Below, piece after piece: positions 32,596-42,699 of a stretch of DNA of 64,000 nt (position 1 is the first letter of the stretch; every line of letters starts with the position of its first letter). The stretch is taken from the NCBI RefSeq assembly GCF_002099425.1, contig NW_018344253.1:2232001-2296000 (forward strand), in the 5' to 3' direction. The translations under genes were made by a program, and so were the position numbers. The notes beneath the pieces were generated by a model. It saw only the letters and a list, made by a program, of their open reading frames with translations, did not search any database and had not been told where the DNA came from. The stretch is from Phascolarctos cinereus (lineage: Eukaryota > Chordata > Mammalia > Diprotodontia > Phascolarctidae).

Positions 32596-32810
32596 TCATC
32601 TTAAGATTGATATTTCAGGGCCAAATTCAAGTCTCACTACCCCCAGGAAGCCTTCCCTAAATTCAGAGTTGGGTCACAGTGGAAAAAGCAAAGGGTAATA
32701 GGGATACAGGAGACTCAACTCTATCTCTAACTCTTTGTATGTAAGATGAAATATATGGTTGGAGCCCAGGCTGTTAAAGATCCCTTCTATTCCTCACCTC
32801 CTAGGATTTA
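32595..32810 (+). mobile_element. Short L2 and MIR fragments
   Basis: 'ctacccccaggaagccttcc' is L2-like. 'agagttgggtcacagtggaa' followed by 'ggagactcaactctatctct' is a degenerate MIR head. Confidence 0.45.
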
Positions 32811-32814
32811 TTGA

Positions 32815-32943
32815 CTGATAACTGTGCTCAGGCCCTAATAAACTTGGGGCATCTGGAGGAATTCCCTGGAGAAGACTAGAACCTTGTTGCTCCTTCAAAG
32901 AAAGGTAGAAAGCTTTTTCTGAGTCTGATGAAACAAAGGTCAG
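32815..32943 (+). repeat. Right arm of a ~129-bp inverted repeat
   Basis: Partner of 31943-32070. Both ends are sharp: outward ends read ctgacc, inward ends ctgataac. Confidence 0.85.
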
Positions 32944-32944
32944 A

Positions 32945-33575
32945 CTGAGGCTAAAAGAGTAGAGGGTTCAGCTAAACTGAAAGTCATCAGCAGAGGCCAA
33001 CAACTGGAAGGGGAGACCTCCAGAGGGCAGTGCAGCCAGATGTTCTGTGGAATCCAATTTCGAAGGCTTTGCCTTTGACCATTGGGCTAGGTAAGAGAAA
33101 GTGAAAGAAGATCTGGGTGGAGAGCGTGGTGGACCTGGAGTAGAGAAGGAAGAGGGAGTGCTAGACTAGCAGGGCAGTCCACACTTTGAACCCTAGTATT
33201 TCCTCTATCTTCCTACCTCTTGAGTTTCACCAAACACTTGGACTTTTCCCCTTCCCCCCCAAAAAAAAGTGAATGTGAGAAAAGAGGAGTTGCCTACTGG
33301 TGGACAGTCGTTTTTGGTTTTTTTTTTAGCAGCTTAGGAACTATGTTCTGGAGGGCTTCAGAAATGACCTGGAGACAGACCTTGACCCTAAAAAGGTAAA
33401 TAAGGGAAAGCAGAAGGCAGAGCAAGTCAGAATCTCATCAGAGTTTAAGGAATAGAGCTCAAAAGGTGGATTTCACCTGAATCCCTCCTGCTGTACACTC
33501 AGCTGATCTTCTCTTGTCCAGTCTTCTGTGAGGGGGCTCCTTTCCTCTGTGAAATAGCCCAGATAATGACTAAGC
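32945..33575. other. Unassigned block
   Basis: No family is recognised. A CTCF-like motif (cctccagagggcagtgc) lies at 33017-33033. Confidence 0.35.
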
Positions 33576-33579
33576 TCTA

Positions 33580-33607
33580 CATCATCATCATCATCATCAT
33601 CATCACT
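33580..33607 (+). repeat. (CAT)n microsatellite
   Basis: About nine atc/cat units directly at the edge of the following MIR-type SINE. Confidence 0.93.
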
Positions 33608-33828
33608 AGCATTTATTTTTAAATCTTGCAAAATGTTTTTACAAATACCGTATCATTTTATCTTTACAACAACTCTGGGAGGTAGGTCCTATTATTCGCC
33701 CATTTTATAGATGAGGAAACTGAGGGAGACAGAGATGAAATGACTTGCCCATACTTACATACTAGTAAGGGTCTGAGCCTGGATTTGAACTCCAGTATTC
33801 TATCTACTGCACCACCTCCTTCTTATTT
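33600..33828 (-). mobile_element. MIR-type SINE (inverted), long 3' form
   Basis: 'atcttgcaaaatgtttttac', 'tttacaacaactctgggagg', 'atagatgaggaaactgaggg', 'gacttgcccatacttacata' and 'tgcaccacctcc'. Confidence 0.78.
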
Positions 33829-33829
33829 T

Positions 33830-34165
33830 CCCCCACTCCACTGTCCTCTCTTCTCCAGACTACATAACCTTCAATCCTTTGCCGTTGTCCCATAGCATTA
33901 ATTTTCATTGATGCTATGGGAAGATGACAAATGTGTTCATCATTCCAAACCCTCTTTACTGACCCCCGAAGCCTTTCCAATTAGTCGCCTCCATCCTTCT
34001 CTTTCCTTTTTCTTTATTTAAATCAGGTTGAGTTTCAAGCCCCAGGGCCCAGATCTGCCCTTCAGCAGCTTCCCTCTCATGTCCCATGGGAGACTTGGAG
34101 TTCAAATACACCTCCAGAGAGAAGCCGTGCTGGCTGTAAGGGAAAAAAGACAAAAAATGAAACAT
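33830..34165. other. Unassigned spacer
   Basis: Nothing is recognised. A 69-residue frame lacks any domain. Confidence 0.35.
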
Positions 34166-34318
34166 TCGTTTACCCTCAAGGACTTTACATTCTTTTGAGG
34201 AAAAACAATATTTGCACTGATAAGACAGTACAAATTATATACAAAATAATTTCACTAACAGCTCTAAAGAGGATCAAAAAAGTCTCCTGTTGGAGATAGT
34301 GCTTGAGACAAGCCTGCA
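34165..34318 (+). mobile_element. Family A 5' fragment
   Basis: 'taccctcaaggactttacat' and 'atatacaaaataatttcact'. Confidence 0.55.
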
Positions 34319-34568
34319 TTCATCATACCATTGATTTCTAATAATATTCCATTTATTATGTATTCCAATTTATTTAGCTATTCCACAATCGATAGGCACC
34401 GACTCTATTTCCAGTTCTTTGCTACCACAAAAGAAGTGCTGCTATAAATATTTTGGTGTATACCAAGTCTTTCTTTTTTGACAATGTGCAATGTGATCAG
34501 AGAAATGGATCAAATTCCCACTTATATCATAGTGATGTCTATTCATGCATGTACCCAAGAGATATCAT

Positions 34569-34670
34569 TGCACAGTGGATAGAGAGCTAGATTTAGAGTC
34601 AGGGAAACCTGAGTTCACATCCTATTTTGGATACCTATTATCTGTATTAGCCTGTAAGTCATTGGAATAA
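34569..34670 (+). mobile_element. SINE head fragment inside L1
   Basis: 'tgcacagtggatagagagct' and gagttcacatc are the A and B box parts. The rest is lost. Confidence 0.7.
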
Positions 34671-34699
34671 TTCAAAGACTGTAGGAGATTGGCCATGAC

Positions 34700-35070
34700 G
34701 ACCTGAATTGCCATATCCTTTTAAAAGTTCATTTTTCCCTCTTTTCTGTGGATAATTATCTTTGCTGAAGGATATTTACCATTTACTAATGGAAGGTTTT
34801 AACATAACCACTCTAGAGTTTCTCATCTGTGAATTTGAGGGTATGAGAAACAATGACATTTCTCTCAACCTCTCACTATCTCTGGTAGCCCTCTATCACA
34901 GTGTTACAGATGAATTGCTGATTTGCATCAGTAAAGGATGTTCCTACTGAGTCTCCCCAACCCCTCACAAATGAAGAAATCATAGATTCAGATCCCTTTG
35001 TCCCCATAAAATACCACAACATTTCATATATCCACTTCAAAAAATTAATGATTTCATCTTTATGGGTACT
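34700..35070 (+). mobile_element. Unclassified SINE-like insert (34860-34990) and spacer
   Basis: 'attgctgatttgcatcagta' followed by aaaggatgttcctactgagt resembles a dispersed marsupial SINE 3' part. The rest is unassigned. Confidence 0.35.
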
Positions 35071-35074
35071 TTAT

Positions 35075-35283
35075 CTACTAAAGGTCATCCACTGCATCCC
35101 GGGCCATAGCCATCATCCTGATTTTTGTCTTGCCACTGAACTTCAGTGAGTCGGAAGAAGAGGATGAGGGTGATGACTTTGCACAGCTCTGCTTCACTTA
35201 AATCCAATTCATGTACAAGTCAAGATCTCACCTTGTGATATCATCGGTCCCCTTTGAGCACAAAGGATGGCCAACAATAACAA
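35075..35283 (+). mobile_element. Second marsupial SINE type (WSINE-like, tentative)
   Basis: 'aaggtcatccactgcatccc', 'ccatcatcctgatttttgtc', 'gatgactttgcacagctctg', 'catgtacaagtcaagatctc' and an end like 'acaaaggatggccaacaata'. Distinct from the other SINEs here. The only copy I see in the window. Confidence 0.6.
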
Positions 35284-35711
35284 TGTCCTTGGGGTATATG
35301 CCTAGCACTGGAATCTCTGAGTCCAAGGGTATCAATGTTTTGGACGCTTTACTTGCATAATTCCAAATTGCTTTCCAGAATGGTTATACTAATTCACATC
35401 TCCAGCAGCTATGCATCAATGTACCTATTTTCTCACCATCTCTCTAGTATATATTATTTCCATCTCTTGTTATCTTTGCCAGTTTGCTGAGTATGAGATG
35501 AAACCTCAGGGTTGCTTTGGTTTGCATTTCTATTATTATTATTAGTGATTTGGAGCATTCTTTCACATGATAACTAATAATTTGCAATTCTTCTTTTAAA
35601 AACTGTTCATATCCTTTAACAACTTCTCTATAACAGAATAATTTTTGGTCACATGTTTCTGTTGGTTGTATATATATTTTTGATATCAAACGCTTGGAGA
35701 TATATTCAATT

Positions 35712-35968
35712 GTTGTTGTTAAGTCATTTTTCAGTCACGTCTGATTCTACATGACCTCATTTGGGGTTTTCTTAGCAAAAATACTGGAGTGGTTTACCAT
35801 TTCCTTTTCCATCTCATTTTACAGATGAGGAAACTGAGGCAAATGGGGTTAAGTGACTTGCTCAGGGTCAGCCAGCTAGTAAGTGTCTGAGACTGGATTT
35901 GAACTCATGAAGATGAATCTTCCTGATTCCAGGCCCAGCATTCTATCTAGTATGCCACCCAGCTGTCC
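35712..35968 (-). mobile_element. tRNA-headed SINE with RTE tail, inside L1
   Basis: Antisense order: tail 'catgacctcatttggggttt', core 'agtgacttgctcagggtcag', B box region 'gatttgaactcatgaagatg', head 'tgccacccagctgtcc'. L1 continues on both sides. Confidence 0.9.
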
Positions 35969-36305
35969 ATGACACATTTGATACAATGATTTTTCCCCCA
36001 TTGACTGCTTCCCTTTCTTATACTGGACGTGTTCATTTTGTTTGTGTGAAAGCTTTTCAATTTCATCTAATCAAAATTATCTGTTTATTTTTTTGTAATT
36101 GCCTCTTTCCCTAGTTTGGTTAAGAATTCATGATCTTTAATATTCAGGTTACTCGTCCATTTTTAATTCATTGTGGAGTATGCTGTAAAATGTTGTTCTA
36201 GGCCTAATTTCTGCCAGGCTGTTTTCCAGTTTTTCCTGCAATTTTTATTAGATTAGGAGTTCTTTCTTCAGTAATTTATATTTTCATATGCCTTTCCCTC
36301 ATCAC

Positions 36306-36372
36306 CAGCACCCAAATGCTGAGTCACTCTTAGCTGTTCAGAAGCAGTAAGAGAGTTAGTCATCCCCAAAAT
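36306..36372 (+). repeat. 67-bp foreign patch inside L1 (copy A)
   Basis: Near-identical to 37519-37585 (about three differences in 67). It breaks the L1 sequence, which continues on both sides. Confidence 0.9.
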
Positions 36373-36549
36373 GTTTTCAAGTTTATCAAACACTGGTTTA
36401 TTGAGTTCCATTGTTTCTAATTCTCTTTTGTTTTGCTTGTTCCATGGACCTACTTTTCTGTTTTTTTAACCAGTACCAAACAGTTTTGATGACTATTGCT
36501 TTATAGAATAGTTTGTGGCATGGAAGTGCTATTTCCCTTTAATTCCTGG

Positions 36550-37690
36550 GGAACATATTTGTAAAATTATGTAAAAGCAAAAGACATCTCTAACATAGGA
36601 ATTGTTTCTGGGCCTAGAGGGACTGGGGTGTTCTACCACGCATGCATGGCTGGACAAGGTTCAGTCTTAGGAGAGCCTCAACCCTAAAGAGAGGACTCCC
36701 TTTCCTCATGCTGTTAAGTTTATTACACTCCTCCTACCCTTGACCCTGACATTCCAGAGATGATTTACTTACAGTTGAGGCTTTGGTTCATTTCTGGGGT
36801 CTCCCCAAAGAGGAGATGAGAAAGGCATTCTGTATAAAATATGAATTTTATATGAGACAGGTATTCATGTTCTACACACAAAAGAAATAATAATACAAAA
36901 CATGCATATGTACATACTGACAAAAAGATGTAAAACAAGATTTAGTAACAGTTTATAGCTCCAGTTATACCGTCCCTTCAGGTTGAGATTTAAACATCAT
37001 CAGAACATAAAGGTGTTTGTGGGACTATTGAATAGGCACAGATAGATTTCATCTTGGCTCTGCATTGTCCAAACAACTCAAAGTCCTTGTCTTCTGGAAA
37101 GCCTGGCCTGTGCTTAGGCTCTTCTGCTTGTTCATAGCAATCTAATTTAGTGCAGAAACTTCCTTTGCTGCCAGTCAGAGCCATCCAATGGATCTAGGGC
37201 ATCCAAGACTCTTGAGTTCACAAGGTAACTTCCAAGGCTGGACACAATCATGCCATGATCAATGTTTGGTTACTTACTCAGGAAAAGAAACTCAAAACAG
37301 AAGAGGCATCCAAGTTCAAGCTCACTTAGTTGAGTGTCCTTACTCTAGCTGACAACTTGAGAGTAATCATCAAGATTCTGAGATGAGGGAAGGGCATTAA
37401 ATCTACCTCCACCCTTTTAGCAGGTAGTTCGAAGGGTGCTTTGCAGATGGGAGAAGAGAGATCCTGATTTCCTCCTCTTTGCTCAGTGACCAATAGGGGA
37501 ATGACTTAGTTATCCCTGCAGCACCCAAATGCTGAGTCACCCTTAGTTGTTCAGAAGCAGTAAGAGAGTTAGTCATCCCCCAAATACCCAAACACTGGAC
37601 TAGAACATGCAATAGTCTGGAAGCAAAAAGGGCAACTTTGCGCATTCTGTGCTAAACCTCTGGTTACACACCAACAAAATTAGTTTTTCA
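36550..37690. other. Unassigned ~1.1-kb block
   Basis: No family is named. On the minus strand it contains 'gtgtaataaacttaacagca' and an open frame of 64 residues without a domain. It has the texture of an old interspersed element but no end repeats I can confirm. It is the likely donor of the 67-bp patch. Confidence 0.4.
37519..37585 (+). repeat. 67-bp duplicated segment (copy B)
   Basis: Begins cagcacccaaatgctgagtc. Both copies are followed, after a short gap, by caaacactgg. Confidence 0.9.
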
Positions 37691-37699
37691 AAAGATTGG

Positions 37700-37885
37700 A
37701 AAACAATAGAGAAGTGTAGAATACTGGGCTAGAAATCATAAGACCTGGGTTCTGAATCCCAGCTCTGCCCTGATCATGTGACATTGGGGTAGTCCTTTCA
37801 CTTACCTGGTTTTCAGTTTCCTCATCTACAAAATGGAAAATTTCATCATGCAGAACCTGTCCAACCTACCTTGTTGGGAAGCCAT
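37700..37885 (+). mobile_element. MIR SINE
   Basis: 'gggctagaaatcataagacc', 'aatcccagctctgccctgat' and 'gtttcctcatctacaaaatg'. Confidence 0.78.
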
Positions 37886-38135
37886 GAATCAATCGATCAG
37901 CAAGTATTTATTAGGCATTCACTAGGAGCCAAGTACTGGAGCTAGGTGTTGGCAGTATAAAGACAAAATTGAAATAGTCTCTGCTTTTGAGGATCTATTA
38001 GGTGAGGCAACATGAACATAAATAATTATATACAAAATATGAATACCCAAATGGATTTGGGATGTCATAAATCTGCACAGTGCTTGGCACATAATAGATG
38101 TTTAATAAATGTTTATTGATCGATTGTTTAGAAGT
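37885..38135 (+). mobile_element. Family A 5' fragment and L2-type terminus
   Basis: 'agtatttattaggcattcac' to 'aaataattatatacaaaata', then 'cacagtgcttggcacataat' with tttattgatcgattg. Confidence 0.6.
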
Positions 38136-38137
38136 CC

Positions 38138-38370
38138 TCTCCAACGGTAGTGGCAAAGTGGATATAGTCCCGGGCCCACAATTAAGAAGACTCATCTTTG
38201 TGAGTTTAAATCCAGCCTGGGGGAGTCACTTAACCCCATTTGCCTCAGTTTCCTCATCTGTAAAATGAGCTGGAGAAGAAATGTCAAACCACTCCAGTAC
38301 TTTTACCAAGAAAACCCTAAATGGGGTCACAAAGAGCCAGACACCACTGAAATAATTGACCAACCACCAG
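38138..38370 (+). mobile_element. tRNA-headed SINE with RTE tail
   Basis: 'tggcaaagtggatatagtcc', 'gtcacttaaccccatttgcc' and tail 'aaaccctaaatggggtcaca'. A segment between the B box and the core is deleted. Confidence 0.85.
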
Positions 38371-38374
38371 TGGT

Positions 38375-38690
38375 GCAAGTTGCAAACTCTATTCCTGCCC
38401 ATCCCATATAACTCTCATTCATGTCCCCACAGAAGTTTACTTGACAGTTTAAAGACACTGTGATTCTCAGCATCCTCTGTCTCCTCCCCCATCACCTTGC
38501 CACCATCACTGCAGTCACAAAAGGGGTTGGATGGAACTGATTTTTAAATTTTTCTTTGTATCCTGTGTTGCCATTATGGGAGAAAAAGAATCCATTGAAA
38601 ATACAAAAAAAAATACACAAAGACAAGATAAAATAAGTACTACCATTTGGAGAGATCAGGACAGTCTTCCTGTAAAGGAGATCTTTTTTT
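38375..38690. other. Unassigned spacer
   Basis: Nothing is recognised. A and T runs occur at about 38607-38615 and 38685-38695. Confidence 0.35.
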
Positions 38691-38694
38691 TTTT

Positions 38695-39175
38695 TGAGCT
38701 GAGCATCAAAGGAAACTAGTGATTCTGAGAGGAAGAGGTAAGGAGAGATGACATCCCCAGTGTGGGAGACAACTGATGCAAAGGTGTAAAAATAGGAGAT
38801 GGGGTGTCATATGTGATAAAAGCAGAAAGGCCAGTTTGGGTGGACAGTAGAGCATGTGAAAAGGAGTAACACACAGGGTGCCCCAAAAGTCAGCTTTAGT
38901 AGCTTAAAACATTAAGTTTTAATAGCTTAAAATTACCCTTAGACTTTAGAGATACCCCATACAATAAAACTGGAAAAGCAGGTTAGAGGCACGAAGGCTT
39001 TAAATGCGAGACAAAAGAGTTTATATTTGACTCTAGAGGTGATAGGGAATTACTGGAGTTCATTGAATTGTGGAGTGACACAGTTAGACTTGACCTTTAA
39101 GAAAATCATCTTGGCAGCTAGATGGAATGGAGTGGGGAGAGACAAGGAAGGGAAACCAATTAGGAGGCTGCTTTA
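38695..39175 (+). mobile_element. Family A central part with mariner MITE inside
   Basis: 'gaggaagaggtaaggagaga', 'ggagatggggtgtcatatgt', then after the MITE 'cgaaggctttaaatgcgaga' and 'ggaattactggagttcattg'. Same order as the copies at 56 and 62.5 kb. Confidence 0.7.
38874..38958 (+). mobile_element. Mariner-like MITE (tentative)
   Basis: Left end cagggtgccccaaaagtc, right end gactttagagatacccc, forming an imperfect inverted repeat. The centre is a palindrome around 'ttaagttttaatagcttaaa'. About 85 bp, too short to code. Confidence 0.7.
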
Positions 39176-39177
39176 CA

Positions 39178-39262
39178 TGCATCCACACATCATACATCCA
39201 CACATATACATACACATGTATGTGGGTATATATGTATTCACATGTGTGTGCCTGTGCATATG
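39178..39262 (+). repeat. (CACATA/TGTG) low complexity
   Basis: 'catccacacatatacataca' followed by tgtgtgcctgtgcatatg. Confidence 0.8.
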
Positions 39263-39289
39263 TGGATGAAATAACCTCCTAATTGATTT

Positions 39290-39598
39290 CTCTGCCTTAT
39301 CTCTCCCCTCTCCAGCCCATCTTCAATATAGCTGCCAACATGATTTTCTTTTTTTTGTTTTTATCTTTTTTGGGGGGGGTGTTTTTTAGGCAATTGGGGT
39401 TAAGTGACTTGCCCAGGGTCACACAGCTAGTGTCAAGTGTTTGGTTAGAGGCCAGATTTGAACTCAGGTCCTCCTGACTTCAGGGCCAATGCATGATTTT
39501 CTTAAAAGCCAGGTCTAATGCGACTCTACCACTCAAAAAACTCCAGTGGTTCCTTCTTATCTCTAGGGTCAAATGTAAACTCGTTTGTCAGATAGATA
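39290..39598 (+). mobile_element. L2 fragment split by a SINE
   Basis: Left 'tccagcccatcttcaatata', right 'ctctaccactcaaaaaactc' and 'tctctagggtcaaatgtaaa'. Closely parallels the L2 piece at 41760-41905. Confidence 0.75.
39351..39491 (-). mobile_element. Short A-tailed tRNA SINE (inverted), young
   Basis: T-rich start, 'gcaattggggttaagtgact', 'gatttgaactcaggtcctcc' and 'gacttcagggccaat'. Flanked by catgattttctt on both sides, a perfect 12-bp target duplication. Confidence 0.92.
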
Positions 39599-39720
39599 GA
39601 TAAGATAGACAGATAGACGTACATACATACATCATCCTTACAACTGTGGCATAGAGAGTAATATTTTATCATCCCCATTTAGGTTAAGTTACTTGCCCAC
39701 AGTTACACAAGGGCTTGAGC
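39590..39720. repeat. (GATA/CATA)n with MIR scrap
   Basis: 'agatagatagataagatag' and 'acatacatacatcatcctta', then antisense MIR 'ttaagttacttgcccacagt'. Confidence 0.7.
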
Positions 39721-39779
39721 TCTAGACTGAGAAGTTTAAGTTAGCAAAGTTAAGGAAGAGATGGAAAGGGAGAAACAGG

Positions 39780-40400
39780 GAGGAAGAGAAGCCTCCTAAC
39801 AGAACAGCATCTACAGTGTATGTTAGCAAAGCTACCTCCCCATCTACAGGGCAGCCAGTCCAGCCATTTATCTGGAACACTGCCTCTTTCCGGGGGGAAT
39901 TGCCAGCCAGCCAACCTCGGCCTGTTCCTGGGAAAACAAGCTGCCAGACCTGAATTCAGTGACCTCAGCTGTGTGGTGTGTGGAGGGGGGGAGCAGGCAT
40001 CCCAGGAAGCCTGCTAGAAGCACTGAACCCTGAGGATTTCCCTGGGATCTCTCTGATCCTGTGAGAATCCCCAACTCAACTCCCAGAACTAGTGGAGCAA
40101 TTGGGTTGCAAAGGCAATTCCCTCTCAAGCAGTGCTCAGATCTCTGCGGGGTTAGCCGTAGGGCCGGACCTGGAGCCTGAGAAAACAGGCAAGGAAAATC
40201 CTCTGCCATTTGGATTTGGGGCCATCACAAACTAACATGTCCTCTGTTTCCCTGCCATAAAAAGGATATTTCAGGGAAGTTTTGAGCTGCCCTCTTTATT
40301 CCCCCATAGCTATAGCTGCAAATGCACTGGGGTCCTTTACTGTTACTTCCCTCATGTGTCCAAACCCCGTCTCAGCTCCCCTTCTCCCCCATTCTAAAAT
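39780..40400. other. GC-rich unique block
   Basis: No repeat is recognised. Overlapping frames of 113 and 65 residues lie on opposite strands and lack domains. Possible host regulatory sequence. Confidence 0.3.
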
Positions 40401-40528
40401 TTAATTTAGCAAGTATATATTAAGTGTCTACTATGTGCCAGGCAGCAGCTACTAAACTGGGGATAGAAGGTTGAAAGAGACAGAGACAGAGAAACAGAGA
40501 CACAGACAGACAGAGACAGAGAAGATGG

Positions 40529-40608
<80 letters not shown>

Positions 40609-40915
40609 AAAGTAAATATGAAGTCATATCTGGAACTGAGCACTGATGACTCGGGGACTTCTTCAAGGAAGAGGCCCTTAAGCTGAGCCTTGAAGACTGC
40701 TAGCAGCTCCCATTGGCACAAGGGAGGAGGAGAGGCATTCCAGACATGGGTATTCTAGCCCAGGTAAAGACAGGGAGGTGGGTGATGGGATGCTGTGCAT
40801 ATGAAAGGCCAAATTTGACTGAGGCATAGTATGTGTGAGTAAGAATAATGTGCAACAAGTCAAGAAAGACAGGCTCAGGGCAATTGCAATGTTCCTGACC
40901 TAAAGGTTTAGAGAC
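40400..40915 (+). mobile_element. Family A with internal GA expansion
   Basis: 'aagtgtctactatgtgccag', then after the GA tract 'ccttgaagactgctagcagc', 'ggcattccagacatgggtat' and 'gtatgtgtgagtaagaataa'. Confidence 0.7.
40475..40603 (+). repeat. (GA)n microsatellite
   Basis: agac units followed by a pure ga run. Yields Ser/Leu minus-strand frames. Confidence 0.96.
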
Positions 40916-41037
40916 ACTCCCATATGTAGTGTAACACGTACATATCCACACTAATTGTGAACCTCCCACCCTCCAGCTCTCCTAGTTTATATTCAACTAG
41001 ACTTCCCAGCCAGAAGTATAAACTGAAAAGCCAGTAT

Positions 41038-41400
41038 GGGAGAGTGACAGGAGGATGGGACCTGGAATCAGAGGGCCCAGGTTCAAACCCCAGACCTGCA
41101 CCTTACTACCTCTAGGTGACCTAGGGCCAGTCCCTCACCCTTTCTGAGCCTCAGTTACAGTCTCTGCAAAATGAGGGGATCCTGTAAAAGATGAGAAGAG
41201 CACTGGCCTCAGAGACAGGAGATCTGAGTTCAAATTCCAGTTCTAACAATTCCTAGTTAGTGACTATGGGCAAATCACCAAAACTCAATTTAGTCATCTA
41301 GAACAGTGGGACAGCAATACCCACACTCTTCATGTCACAAGACTGCTAGGAAGAAAGTATTTTGTGTACCTTAAGATGCTGTCAGTCAAGGTGGGTTCTT
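41038..41400 (+). mobile_element. Two tandem MIR SINEs
   Basis: 41038-41190: 'gggacctggaatcagagggc' and 'tgacctagggccagtccctc'. 41195-41400: 'agagcactggcctcagagac' and 'tgactatgggcaaatcacca'. Confidence 0.78.
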
Positions 41401-41419
41401 AGTATTATGAGCACCTTAT

Positions 41420-41745
41420 CTTCCCATCATGCCATCGCCTTCACTTCCTAGGCATCTCCACACCAGGATGTTTGCCTCTGCCATCATTGCCTCTGAGCTC
41501 TGCTAGGATGGGGACCTTTCCCTGGTCTTGCTCAGATCTAAGCCTCCACTTCTCATCCACCTCCCAACCATGCCACCACATGAACCCTCCCTCTGTACTC
41601 CCGTTGCAGTTTTCCTTTTATGTACAGTCTTCCTTCAATAAGATATAAATTTTTTGAGCACGGCAACTGTCATACCGGCTTGGGTTTGTATCCCTAGCAT
41701 TTTTTAATACAGTAAACCATCGATAAGGATTTATTAAACATCTGC
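41420..41745 (+). mobile_element. L2 LINE 3' end
   Basis: 'tctcatccacctcccaacca', 'gagcacggcaactgtcatac' and terminus 'tacagtaaaccatcgataag'. Confidence 0.6.
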
Positions 41746-41754
41746 TATGTTTCA

Positions 41755-41905
41755 GGCACTTGTCTCTCCCCACTCCAGTCCATCTTCAACAAAGCTGTCA
41801 ACGTGATCTTCTGAAAGGTCATGTCTAATGTCACTCTGTAGCTCAATAAGTCCCAGTGACTTCCTGTTACCTTTAGGGTCAATGGTAAGTTCCAAGAATG
41901 AAAAC
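41755..41905 (+). mobile_element. L2 fragment
   Basis: 'ccactccagtccatcttcaa', 'gtagctcaataagtcccagt' and 'acctttagggtcaatggtaa'. Confidence 0.7.
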
Positions 41906-42247
41906 CTTTCTACTCATGTTGAGCTTATATTCTAATGGGGAGATAACAAGATTGTTTAAAAATATTTTCAGCAAAAATAGGTGAATAAATATAAATATAT
42001 ACAGAGTTGTTCAATCCAAGGTAGAGACACTAGCATTTGGAGGATCTCATGGCTTCATGTAGAATGTGGTGCCTGAGCTGCATCTTAAAGAAAGGGGCTT
42101 TATGAGGCAGAGAGGTAAGGAGAGAGTTCATACTAAGCATGGAACTCAGCCCATGTGAAGGCAAGGAGATGGAGGGGGCACATTATGTGTGAGGAAAAGA
42201 AAGAGGTCCAATTTGTCTGGCTGGATCACAGAGTGTTAGACATTCTA
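41905..42247 (+). mobile_element. Family A
   Basis: 'gttgagcttatattctaatg', 'gcctgagctgcatcttaaag' and 'ggagatggagggggcacatt'. Confidence 0.7.
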
Positions 42248-42249
42248 AG

Positions 42250-42695
42250 TGCTTAATGAACGTTCTATCTGCCCCGAAAGCCCATTTTCAGCTAGCAGTA
42301 ACTTAAATGACCAAATGTCTCTTTCCCAGTCTCACATCACCCCATCCTCCCATCCCCTCCTAATGCACCCTCTCCCCTCACCCCTACACAGCATTCTATG
42401 GACAGACCCCCTCAGAGGGTCAAGAGAGGAAGGAGAGGATTAGCATATTCAATTTTTCCTTCGTCCTAGTGCCTAATTTCTTATTGGATTTCTTTCTTCC
42501 TCTTTTTGTCCTCTTCCAATCATTCCTCTGGGTCCAGTCAGAATTGTATCTCTGTAGTCCCAGGCAGCCAGACCAGCTCTCAAAGTCATCTGCGGCACAG
42601 CCCTCTGAATGAGAAGGTCCCTCTCCTAATAGGTCCAAGATCAATCTCTCCTGTCATCATTTCTTAGGTTTCCTAGGAATTAGAATTGAAAGGAT
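42250..42695. other. Unassigned spacer
   Basis: No family is recognised. C/T-rich around 42330-42400. Confidence 0.35.
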
Positions 42696-42699
42696 GAAT

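Larger units (their letters stand above)
34320..36545 (-). mobile_element. L1 ORF2/3' region fossil (inverted), interrupted
   Basis: Antisense L1 runs 34320-34500, then 35285-35711, then 35969-36545. Marks: 'ctattccacaatcgataggc', 'tgctataaatattttggtgt', 'tccaaattgctttccagaat', 'ctcagggttgctttggtttg', 'gaaagcttttcaatttcatc' and 'tgatgactattgctttatag'. These are reverse-oriented pieces of the C-terminal ORF2 and further upstream. SINEs separate the blocks. Confidence 0.85.

Noticed and set aside
36550-37690. Whole block as a solo long terminal repeat
   Set aside because: It starts tgtttctggg and has an AATAAA-type word on the minus strand, but I found no matching end or target duplication, so I left it unassigned.
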